NCBI RefSeq assembly: GCF_031143425.1 | Contig: NC_090440.1 | Location: 1,269,683,123-1,269,747,122, forward strand | DNA from: Pleurodeles waltl | Lineage: Eukaryota; Chordata; Amphibia; Caudata; Salamandridae | DNA: 64,000 nt | Direction: 5' to 3' | Part shown: positions 10,421-19,490 of the stretch, in pieces | How the letters are laid out: each line of letters starts with the position of its first letter | Position numbering within the stretch: the first letter of the stretch is position 1 | Translations under genes and position numbers: made by a program | The notes under the pieces: generated by a model | The model's database searches: none | Told to the model about the DNA's origin: nothing | The model's input: only the letters and a program-made list of their open reading frames with translations

Positions 10421-13018
10421 GCATGTACCAAGGCAAGAATTGTTGGTAGCAGCCAGGGATTCAAACACAAAGCATTTTTGGTCCCTGGTTTCCAAAGAAG
10501 GTTGTAATTTGAACTCTAGGCTTGATTGCCATTCCCCCAAATACTTGGATCTCCTAATTTACTAAACTCTATAGCCAGGATTCTAAGTTTCCAGTGGGTA
10601 TAGAGGATGTACATACGGATGGGATTGACTGGGCAGGTGCTATTGCACTGTTCACTAGAAAAGAAACTGGGCTAGCTATTATGGCCCAAAAACCAGGAAA
10701 GGCTCCTGGGTTAGATGGGATTCCATCCGATTTGTACAAGTCTGATCTGACACTATGGGGCCCTTATATCAATAGAGTTTCAAATGCTATCCTGTAAAGT
10801 AATATCTTTCCTTATTTACAAAAAAGGGGACAAATCGGCTCCGGGAAACTACAGACCGATTAGCCTCTTAGATAACCTCCAAAAACCTTCTCCTTTCAGG
10901 TTTTGAGTAGGCTTAAAGCCTGTATCGAAGAAAATGGGGCCTTTAGCCATTTACAGCTGGGTTTCAGGTGAGGGACAGCCATGGTGGACCAGGTTTTTAG
11001 CTTTCTCACAATAAAATGTAGGGTGGATGGTGCTAGGCTCTTTGTCGCCTTTGTTGATCTTAGATCTGCTTTTGATCTGGTCTCCTGTTCCAAGCTGTGG
11101 GAGACTTGGGCCAGAATTGGAGTCCCGGGCCCATTGCTAAATTTGATCAGGCAACTGCATTCAGATAGCTTTGCCAGAGTAAGTTCGGGGAAGGATGGAG
11201 AACTATCTGATAAGTTTCCCTTGCAGAAATGTGTCAGACAGGGATGTGTGTTGGCTCCAACTCTTTTTTTGCTTTTTATAAATGCCTGCATCCCATATTT
11301 GCTTGATACCCAAAATGATGCACCAAAATTGGGTGGTATCAAGACACCATGCCTGTTGTTTCCTGATGATACCTTGCACCTATCCCAAACTGCCTCTGGA
11401 TTACCTAGGCTTTTGGAAAAAAATGGATTTTTGCAAGGATTACGGTTTACAAATAAATTGCACCAAAACCAAATGTATGGTATTTGGTGACCTAAAATTT
11501 AGATCAAAGAAAAAAATTGTCCTTGATGGTGAGGTTCTTGAATTTGTCAGCGATTTCGATTACCTGGGTTTTAGGTTAGACAACTCCCATAATTGGACAT
11601 CACACCTGACAAAGTGCGTTATGTCCCTCAAACAAAAGACAGGAGGCATCTTGAGATTTGCTGCCAAAACGCCCACATTTCCTATTACACCTGTAGTGGA
11701 TATCTATAAAGTGCAGGCTAGAGCGGTGCTGAGCTGTGGGGCCATGATAAGCTCCATGATATAGGAAGAGCAGAAAACCTATACGAATGGATCTAAACTT
11801 GCATTCTATTGTAGAATTGCTGCTTTGAGACCGCTCCAATATTAGATTCGGATTTGGTCCACAGTAGATTTAGATTCTTATAGAACATGGCTAGTAGCGC
11901 TTTTAAGAGATTCTCAGGTTGGGAAAATCCCATGGTGCAAGTATGTAAAAAGGGGTTGTCCTTAAACTTGGGTTGGGGTCCTACTGGGTGGACCCTTTGC
12001 ACCTCACAAAAAATTCCCCACAGATGTTGAAGGATGCATATTGGGAGAATGTACAAACATTAACTCTAGCAGCTGTCCCGTCGGGTAGTATGACAGATAG
12101 CTTCTAATCATTCAAGTGCCACTATGAGTTTGAGCACTTTTTGGATATCATTACACATCCAGAGGAGCGTGCACTTTACTGAAGATTCAGACTAGGGGCC
12201 AGATGTAGCAAAGCTTTTTCCCCATTCTGTGTCTATGGGAAAAAGTGTTTGTACATATGGCCCTAGGATCTTTACCAGTGCGTGATCTCACCGTTAGATG
12301 GAAGCAATCTACTAGCCTGTCAGATTCTTGCCCGATGGGATGCAATACTAGGGAAACAATTAGCCATCTCTTATTCCATTGCCCTGCATATAAAAAGCAA
12401 AGGGCCAGTTGGATAAGACCTCTGTGTAATACCATCGGCATTAGGGATCACCACTCCGCCCTCAGGATTTGTAGTACTAATACCCATGGGCTGGTGGTGT
12501 GTCTGTTGCAAAGTTTTAAGCAGTTATTTGCCATTATAGAGCAGGTTTTACAAATTGACACAATATGTGTTTAAGGGTAGCAAGTGTCTTTTTGATTGAT
12601 TTAATGTTGTAAATTTTAGATTTTGAACATATGTCTGCATTATACCAGACTTTTTTAATATAGGGAGGGACTTCATAGGTTCGTAGAAATCCAAATGTAC
12701 TCTCTTAAGTTTTATCTTGTTGTTGTTTGATCTAGAATCCAACTTTAGTCAATTACTTACTATAGGCTTATAAATTTTAAGGGAATAGGCCACATATATT
12801 TTTGACAGAGACATTTGGTGTGTGATCCTCACACCCTGGACATTGATAATGTGAAATGCTTTTTATCTTGAGGACCTTACTTTTACTTTTATTATTTATC
12901 ATATTTTTATATATGCTCTTGTGAACTTGGTTTTATGTGTGTGTTTGTATTGCTTTTATGGTATTTGCTGTCGAAATAAAGCTCGAATAAAAGGTAAAAA
13001 AGAGGCATGTACCAAGGC
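10421..13018 (+). mobile_element. 5'-truncated LINE inserted in the TG...CA repeat
   Basis: The body, 10435-13004, is bounded on both sides by GCATGTACCAAGGC (10421-10434 and 13005-13018), a 14-bp target-site duplication. The interior carries reverse transcriptase pieces on the plus strand and ends in a short A-rich tail (AATAAAGCTCGAATAAAAGG...) instead of long poly-A. The endonuclease domain is absent, so the copy is 5'-truncated. The C-terminal motif C...ETISHLLFHCP.Y...R resembles the CCHC-like end of Jockey/CR1/Rex1-type non-LTR elements; the clade is not settled. Confidence 0.75.
10594..12574 (+). pseudogene. LINE reverse transcriptase remnant
   Basis: Pieces appear in proper order on the plus strand: PGKAPGLDGIPSDLYK (10690s, the first RT block), VAFVDLRSAFDLV (11045s, the Asp-containing motif A), CVRQGCVLAPTLFLLFINA (11230s, motif B), then FPDDTLHLSQT (11358s), where the polymerase YADD signature has become FPDD. 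Next come a thumb-like stretch (FVSDFDYLGFRLDN) and a terminal Cys/His knuckle MGCNTRETISHLLFHCP (12340s). At least three frame changes and several stops separate these pieces, so the enzyme is dead. Confidence 0.75.
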
Positions 13019-13895
13019 TTGTTGGTAGAATCCAATGACGCAAACAGCCTGTATCCAACAACTCGATGTGGGGCATCTCTTGCACCAAGCAGGAACCCGC
13101 AGCTATCTTCTTTGGTGCATTTCTGTATTTTTCTTCCAACCGGAGAATCCACTTTTGCACCTTCTTCCAGGTGGGCAGGGGCTCCTGTTCTTTCTGGACT
13201 CTTCTTTGACTTATGGACTTGGTCTCCTCTCTCCACAGGTCTTCAGGTCCAGGAATCCATCTGTGGTTGTTTGCAGTCTTGCTTGGTTCTTGCATAATTC
13301 TTCATCACAACTTGTGGTGTGTTCTGAGGAAACTTGCTGCACGTTACTCCTGCTTTCCTGGGCTCTGGGATGGGGTACTTTTCTTACCTTTGGTGTTTTC
13401 TTACACTCCCAGCACCTCTCTACACACTACACTTGCCTAGGGGGGAATTGGATATTCACATTCCACTATTTTAGTATATGGTTTGTGTTGCCCCTAGGTC
13501 TATTACAAAATATTGTATTTTCTACTGTTTGCACTATTCTGTGACAGTTTACTTATCTGATTTTGGTTACTAGTTTATATATTATGTATAATACTTACCT
13601 TCAGTAGGAGTATTGCATCTAAGATATTTTTGGCCTTGTGTCACTAAAATAAAGTACCTTTATTTTTGGTAACACTGAGTATTGTCTTTTATTGTGTATA
13701 AATATTGTGTTACTATAGTGGTATTGCAAGAGCTTTGCATGTCTCCTAGTTCAGTCTTGGCTGCTCTGGTACAGCTACCCCTAGACAGCCCAAGCTGCTA
13801 GACACTGCCTATATTTCACTAATAAGGGATAACTGGACCTGGTTTAAGGTGTACGTACCTTAGGTACCCACTACAAACCAGGCCAGCCTCGTACA

Positions 13896-14379
13896 GTATG
13901 TTTAGGTGACATGTAGTTGGTGATGGCAACACTTGGATGACATTTGATATTGGTACCACCGGAGGCTTCTACAACATGACAAATGAGGGGCTGTACCTAA
14001 ATTTGATTTTCTTTACGTTGACATGGTAAATGCCATTCACATAGCTGAGCTATTGTTTGTTAGGTGTTATGTGTGTGGTATCTGTATTTAGTTGTTAACC
14101 AGTGGACACTTGTAGTGGTTTGGACCCAGCTTCTATATGCAAAGGGGACATAGCTCCCCATGTCCTTCACGTGGTGTGCCAGTCAGGTTGTGCCTTTATT
14201 ACGTACAAATGGTGTATGTGTGTGATGTTCAATGAATGCAGTGTAGTGTGGCATGTTGCATATGGGTTGTTGTCTGTACATCTGTGTTCCTCTGTCTATG
14301 TGTGTTTAGTGTGGTGTATGTGTTGTTTATCCTACAAGGTTGGTGTGTTGTCTGTGTAATGATTGGTATGGTGGCTTAC
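13896..14379. other. Intron of the older nuclease
   Basis: This TG-rich stretch lies between the right edge of the TG...CA repeat and the splice donor of the older nuclease exon (CATAG|GTAAGC on the minus strand, at 14379-14380). I see no independent feature in it. Confidence 0.4.
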
Positions 14380-15123
14380 CTATGAGTAGCCCATTGCCAC
14401 ATTGGCCACCCGGGAACCGCTCGTTGATGGTGGAGTACCAGAATATGTAGGCATCATAGACGCTTACTGGATACTTGGCTAGAATGTTTGTGAACAGCTC
14501 ACAATGGTCCACAATGGCCTGCACATTTATAGAATGGGTATGTTTGCAATGCCTCTAGAGGTGTTCCAGTGCAGCAGGTGGCACAAGGTGGACATGGATG
14601 CAGTCCATTGCACCCAGTACATAGGGTAACCCAGAAATTTGGTAGAAACCTTGCTGATCTCCTGCTGTAGTTGCTGGGCATTGGGGAAGCAGATGTGGTG
14701 GGGTGTGAGGTGGATGATTGCATCCAGAACCTTTGGAAGGAAGGCCGAGAAGGATGGCTGGGAGATACCACCCACTTGTGCACCAGTTGTCTGCAAAGGT
14801 GCAGATGTCAGCATATGGAGGACAGCCAGGTGTTTGGTCATGGGTGGAAAAGTTGTTGCAGTTTCCACCCTTGCAGTGGTGTCTGGCTCAGTGCGGTGCT
14901 GCAGGCGTACAATGGACTCCCGCTTCAGATGGTAGGTTCTGATGATATCTTGTTCCCTGAGTGCAAGGATGGTTGGGTGCTGTCGAAATATCCTCTCTCA
15001 CCTTTTGCGTTGCCTTTGTGGCTGTGGTGGTGGTGTTTGGGGGTGCTGGGGTGGTGCTGGTAGGACATGTTTTTGTTGTTGTCATCTACAGCGCATGCCA
15101 AGCTGGAGCATTAACAGATCCAT
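14380..15123 (-). pseudogene. Older HARBI1-like nuclease, N-terminal exon (broken)
   Basis: On the minus strand an ATG at 15123 opens MDLLMLQLGM, then a basic, Gln/Pro-rich leader in broken frame. Across frame changes there follow the helix-turn-helix-like part (REQDIIRTYHLKRESIVRL), LLAVLHMLTS, FSAFLPKVLDAI, a HICFPNAQQLQQEI segment, the first catalytic Asp in GAMDCIHVHLVPPAALEH, and the second in SVYDAYIFW..STINERF. It ends at donor CATAG|GTAAGC. The order matches HARBI1-type DDE transposases (DDE_Tnp_4). Frameshifts near the start codon, in the middle and before the first catalytic Asp disable it. It differs strongly from the nuclease of copies A-D, so it marks a second Harbinger family. 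Confidence 0.8.
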
Positions 15124-15163
15124 GTTTTCCAGGTGGTTGCCAATGCTCCTTCTGTGTGTTTTC

Positions 15164-15171
15164 CTTATATA
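15164..15171 (-). promoter_or_regulatory. TATA box of the older nuclease
   Basis: The minus strand reads CTACTATATAAGGAAAAC, a good TATATAAG box, about 40 bases before the first ATG of the exon that starts at 15123. Position and match are seen; activity is inferred. Confidence 0.5.
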
Positions 15172-15478
15172 GTAGTGTGTGGGACTCATTTTAATGCCTG
15201 GTCTGACCAACCATTAACTTTTGATGCTAATCCGACTTTGCTTCATTTTTTGGACCCGTTCCGTGATGTGCATAATTTTTGAGTCGGGCAGTAAATATGG
15301 TGCTGGAAGACTAGTGCCATTTTTTGGATGGGAATGCCTACCTTGAAGATCATTGTCGCTAAATGACGCAAGGTGGGGTGGCACTACCAAAAGTCACGAG
15401 TCTAGTGACATAATATAAATATGGCACTAGGTTAGCGCCAATCTTGCATCAGACAAAATGGTGCGATGGCAGCGCTTA

Positions 15479-16397
15479 GGGGCATATTTATACTCAGTTT
15501 GCACCAAATTAGAGTAACATTTTTTTACCCTAATTTGGTGAAAAACTAACTCCTTATTTATATTTTGGAGCTAGACCTGTCTGGCACCAAATTTATGGAG
15601 TTAAAGTCATTTTTTGGAAGTGGAAACCTACCTTGCCTTTATAAGATGCCAGGTAGGCATTCCCGTGGAAAAAATTACTGTATGACCTTAATGCCATATT
15701 TATACTCCCGTGCAAAAATGGTGAACAGGACGGAGGAGGGGAAAAAAATGGTGCAAAGCTTGCTTTGTACCATTTTTTAACTCCTGGGTCAGGGCAGGCG
15801 TTAGGGGACCTGTGGGCCTATTTCCATGGTGGAACACCATGCAATAAGCCCACAGGTTCCCTCCCAAGGCCCCAGGGACACCCCACCCACACCAGAAGGA
15901 CAGTGGAGGATGGGGGACCCCATCCCAGGTAAGTACATGTAAGTATTTTATTTTATTTTTTTAAGTGCCATTGGGGGCCCCCTACATGGCACTGGGTGAA
16001 TTGGCCATGCCCAGGGGATGCTGGTCACTTGTGCTGGCCATTGGGGTGGTGGGCATGTCTCCTGTCTTTTCAAAGACAGGAGTCATGTGGTATGGATGGT
16101 GTTGCATCAGAAAATGAGTCTAGGCAGGTTAGAGTCATTTTCTTTTTACTCTAACCTGCCTAGTGTCCTTTTATGGTGCAAAAACCCCACCTTCCGTACT
16201 ACCAACCCAACTAAAGTAATTGTTTTTTCCGCTAGCATACCCTTTGCACTGGCTTGCACCAATCTACAAATATGGTGCTCGGCTGGTGCACAGAAATGGT
16301 GCAAGCCTGTGCTAAACTTTTTGGTGCAAAACTGAGTTGGTGCAGTTTTTCCACCAAAAAGTAAAAATCAGGGAGTAAGTTTTCTTAAATGTGGGGC
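15479..16397. mobile_element. Miniature element with GGGGCATATTTAT-type ends
   Basis: It begins GGGGCATATTTATACTC and ends TTCTTAAATGTGGGGC, flanked on both sides by TTA (15476-15478 and 16398-16400), the 3-bp TWA target duplication typical of PIF/Harbinger. The terminal inverted repeats match imperfectly. A second element-like start (ATGCCATATTTATACTCCC at about 15695) suggests another copy nested in it. Non-coding; internal motifs such as AAAATGGTGCAA recur. Confidence 0.5.
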
Positions 16398-16400
16398 TTA

Positions 16401-16955
16401 GACTTTCTAAATTTTTCAACACTCTGGCAATCAGTTCAACCCCAAAAGGCTGAGAATGTTGCGCTGCATTTTCAGTTCCATGTAAAAGAAAGTGTCCTTG
16501 AGCCTCTCACTGGAGATTGTGTAGTAAGAATCCGCATGGCTGATTGAAGCATGTGGAGAGCATTCCCATTAGCATTACAGCTCAGTTTCATCAAGTAAGG
16601 CTTCAAGAACATCAAGCAAATGAATATAGGGACCAATAACTTACTGGATACATTCTTGACAATGTCTCAGTACGTGGTGAATGCCTCCTTGGCAGGGATA
16701 CTCATTGTATGCCCTAAAGGCCATATGCAACCCTCCTTGACCTTTAAATGTGCCCCCCGGTGAAACGCAGCACTGGGCTGCTGTTTACATGACTTAAGTC
16801 AGTTAGCACTCGTGATCAAAAGGATGTATGCAAGCATTTATTTGGTACTTAACTGAATAAAAGGAAAAGATGCTCAAACGATGTCTTGCACCACTTATCT
16901 TTAGGAGCATCTTTGTATTTAAAGACGACCTGCAACAAACATGTGAACATATGAT
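16401..16955. other. No recognisable feature
   Basis: This is unique-looking sequence between the miniature element and Harbinger copy A. No frame over 60 codons and no repeat was identified. Confidence 0.4.
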
Positions 16956-16958
16956 AAA

Positions 16959-16982
16959 GGTGGTCATTACAACCCTGGCGGT
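16959..16982 (+). repeat. Terminal inverted repeat, copy A, nuclease-exon-1 end
   Basis: GGTGGTCATTACAACC continues into TGGCGGT. It pairs with the repeat at 23592-23615. Sequence just inside is dense in GGCGGT/ACCGCC hexamers. Confidence 0.8.
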
Positions 16983-17804
16983 CGGTGTTAAAGTGGCGGT
17001 AAAACCCTCAACAGGCCGGCGGTAAAAAAAATTGAATCACGACCGTGGCAGAAACAGCCACTTTAACACTCCGACCGCCACGGCGGTACAAACAAACAGA
17101 ATGGCGGTCACCGCCAACAGACAGGCGGAGGAAATTGTACCGCCCACAGTATCACAACCTACTAATCCGCCACCTTTTCCGGGGCAGATTCACCACGAAC
17201 AAAAACACGGCAGAAACAGGACTCCGAAGGGAAAACGCTCACCTCTACACAACCCACGAGGAACCAGGAGGCCATGGAACCAGAGCTGCAAATTCTCCCT
17301 GTCCTTATCTTCTTGCTTCTCTACCAGGAGGACGAACGCCGGCAGCGAAGACCACAGTGAGTACTGCACCTACGACACAGGGGAGGGAAAAAATAGGGAC
17401 ATACACACGCAACACGCAACACCCCCACCCTTACCCACTACAACACACACACTAATACATATTGATACATTACAGTTACACCCCCCAACCCTCCCGGAAG
17501 AATGCAACGACAAAAGAAAATGAGTGTAACCATTGTAATATATTAAAATCCAGTACGCAAAAATATTTATACACTATAAACAAATATATACACACCAAGA
17601 ATAGTAGTCCAGGTAGTGCTCCATTGAAGTCCGTGGAACACTGAGCCCACACGGCATGGGCGAGGCCCACACTCAATCTCCGAACATGACGGAGAGAACA
17701 CTGCAGGGGCATCAGATAGCAATAAACAGGCACCTCAGGAGGAAAGGAAAGGGGGGGCTCCTCAGCCGGTTGAGTGCACGATGCCAAATCCATGAGGGGG
17801 CCAC

Positions 17805-18180
17805 ATGCCCACTGTTCAATCCTGGGGAGTGCAAAGCCACAATCTCTCAAGTCTCTACAGTGGGTGGTTTGCCCACTGTTCTATCCTGGGGAGTGCAAAG
17901 CCACAGTCTCTCAAGTCTCTACAGTGGGTGGTTTGCCCACTGCATTATCCTGGGGAGTGCAAAGCCACAGTCTCTCAAGTCTCTCCAGTGGGTGGTTTGC
18001 CCACTGCATTATCCTGGGGAGTACAAAGCCACAGTCTCTCAAGTCTCTACAGTGGGTGGGTTGCCCACTTTTCAATCCTGGGGAGTGCAAAGTCACAGTC
18101 TCTCAAGTCTCTACAGTGGGTGGTTTGCCCTCTGTTCCATCCTGGGGAGTGCAAAGCCACAGTGTCTCAAGTGGATAACA
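17805..18180 (+). repeat. ~62-bp tandem array, 6 copies, copy A
   Basis: The unit contains TCCTGGGGAGTGCAAAGCCAC, TCTCAAGTCTCTACAGTGGG and TGGTTTGCCCACTG, repeated at about 62-base spacing with few changes. It is the reverse complement of the arrays at 33339-33610 and 63419-64000. The period is not a multiple of three and it lies beyond the end of Myb2, so it is non-coding; open frames through it are artefacts of the repeat. Confidence 0.85.
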
Positions 18181-18385
18181 GTCTCCACTGGTTCTGGAGG
18201 GGGCCTGGTACCCAGAGTGCTTCATCCTGCCAAGGACTGAGGTAGTGGATGTATCTCTCAACTGGTTCTGGAGGGGGCTTTATGCCCAGAGTACTTCATC
18301 CTGCCAAGGACTGAGGTTGTGGATGTATCTCTCCACTGGTTCTGGAGGGGCCTGGTGCCCGGAGTGCTTCATCCTGCTCGTGACG
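18181..18385 (+). repeat. 74-bp tandem array, ~2.7 copies, copy A
   Basis: The units read CACTGGTTCTGGAGGGGGC, CCAGAGTGCTTCATCCTGCC and AAGGACTGAGGTAGTGGATG, the reverse complement of the 74-bp units in copies C and D. Only two to three units remain here, against nine in C. Confidence 0.8.
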
Positions 18386-19490
18386 GACTCAGTAGCGTCA
18401 GTGCCCTTGGCGCTCATGGGCCAGCGGTGCTTGTTGCGGCGGTGTCTTTGGCAGCAGTGCTTGTGGCGGCAGTGTTGTGTTCAGCGGTGCTTGTGGCGGC
18501 AGTGTCCTGTTCAGCGGTGCTTGTGGCGGCGGTGTCCTGTTCAGCGGTGCTTGTGGCGGCAGTGTCCTGTTCAGAGGTGCTTGTGGCAGCGGTGTCCTGT
18601 TCAGCGGTGCGTATTGCGGCGGGGTCCTTGGCAGTGACTAAGCTGCTGGCGGTCCTGTCTGGCCTAGAGGGGCTGGTGCTGGCGGTCCTTTATGGCCCAG
18701 CAGGGTTGGTGCTGGCGGTCCTTTATGGCCCAGCGGGGCTGGTGCTGGCTGTCCTGTCTGGCCCAGCGGGGCTGGTGTTGGCAGTGGCCTCCTGGGCAGC
18801 TGGGCTGGTGGTGGCCTCCTGGGCAGCAGGGATGGTTCTGGCGGTGGCCTCCTGGGCAGCTGGGCTAGTGCTGGCGGTATCCTCTTGGGCAGCGAGGATG
18901 ATGCTGGCGGTGGCCTCCTGGGCAGCGGGGATGATGGTGGTGGCCTGTTGGGCAGCGGGGATGATGGCGGTGGCCTCCTGGGCAGAGGGGATGATGGCGG
19001 TCTTCTCCGCCGTGCTGCTCTTCCCAGACTTGCTGAGTTTCTTGTGCCCCTTCCCCACCTTGGAAGGTGTCGCAGCTGACTCCACACTCCCACCTGTACC
19101 CCTGGGAGCGGCTTTGGTGGCTGGAGTCTTCCCCCTCTCTCCCGGGCACTGGCCAACTTTTGATGCTTGACAGGTGGGGGACTGTCCGTGCTGTGGCTCC
19201 GTGCCACACTGGCAGCCCTGCTGCCCGGTGCACTCCAGATTCCAGTGACTACAGGCACCACTGGTCCCGGAGATGTTGTGGCTGAGGTGCTAGGTTGGGA
19301 CCTGGAGAGTCGGGCCTGAGGAGACACCCCACTCCACACAGGCATAGCCCATACAGCATGCTCCTAGTGTACTTACCTGTTTGTCTGGAGGACTGTAGAG
19401 TAGCGTGCACTGGGGGAGGACCCCATCCATGAGTTTCTCCAACTCCTCCAATGTGAAGGCAGGGGCCCTTTCCCCAGATGCACAAGCCAT
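18386..19490 (-). pseudogene. Myb2 gene, copy A, internally deleted
   Basis: Exon 1 (19377-19490) reads MACASGERAPAFTLEELEKL, the start of a Myb/SANT-like domain, and ends at donor ACAG|GTAAGT. About 50 bases into intron 1 the sequence jumps (near 19327) directly into the late tail (ARLSRSQPSTSATTSPG). This removes exon 2 with the DNA-binding helices and most of the Ser/Thr/Pro-rich region, about 1.9 kb compared with copy D. The tail carries SRAASVARS.STDSPPPVKHQKLASA, a frame break, and repeats of AAQEAT and GPDRTASTSPA. It is not functional. It lies antisense inside intron 1 of the nuclease. Confidence 0.8.
18410..19000 (-). repeat. In-frame minisatellites in the Myb2 tail, copy A
   Basis: Read on the plus strand there are three blocks: 30-bp units (TCAGCGGTGCTTGTGGCGGC...) at about 18480-18610, 33-bp units (GGCGGTCCTTTATGGCCCAG...) at about 18650-18780, and 30-bp units (GTGGCCTCCTGGGCAGC...) at about 18784-19000. 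Periods of 30 and 33 keep the reading frame; on the coding (minus) strand they give 10- and 11-residue repeats such as AAQEATA and GPDRTASTSPA. Large plus-strand open frames here are antisense artefacts. Confidence 0.8.

Larger units (their letters stand above)
8715..13895 (+). mobile_element. Solo-LTR-like TG...CA repeat, copy 1, split by a LINE
   Basis: It starts TGTGAGAAAGTAGCCTC and ends CCAGCCTCGTACA, as do the copies at 38494 and 45947. Flanks GAATG (left) and GTATG (right) look like a 5-bp target-site duplication with one mismatch. Features seen in all copies are repeated CTGCTAGCCAGGACC blocks near the start, CTAAAATAAAGTACCTTTAT (polyadenylation-type AATAAA) near the end, and no long open frame. 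Without the LINE it is about 2.6 kb. A solo LTR of a large retroelement fits best; a non-autonomous DNA element is the alternative, since the two ends (TGTGAGAAGG and, inverted, TGTAGGAGGC) are also weak inverted repeats. Confidence 0.6.

Noticed and set aside
9700..10470. 256-codon minus-strand frame in the TG...CA repeat
   Set aside because: The matching region of the two other copies of the repeat does not keep the frame, and no motif is recognisable. Chance frame in GC-rich repeat.
18319..19170. Open frame of 283 codons on the plus strand in copy A
   Set aside because: The same artefact: the true reading, supported by copies C and D, is on the minus strand.
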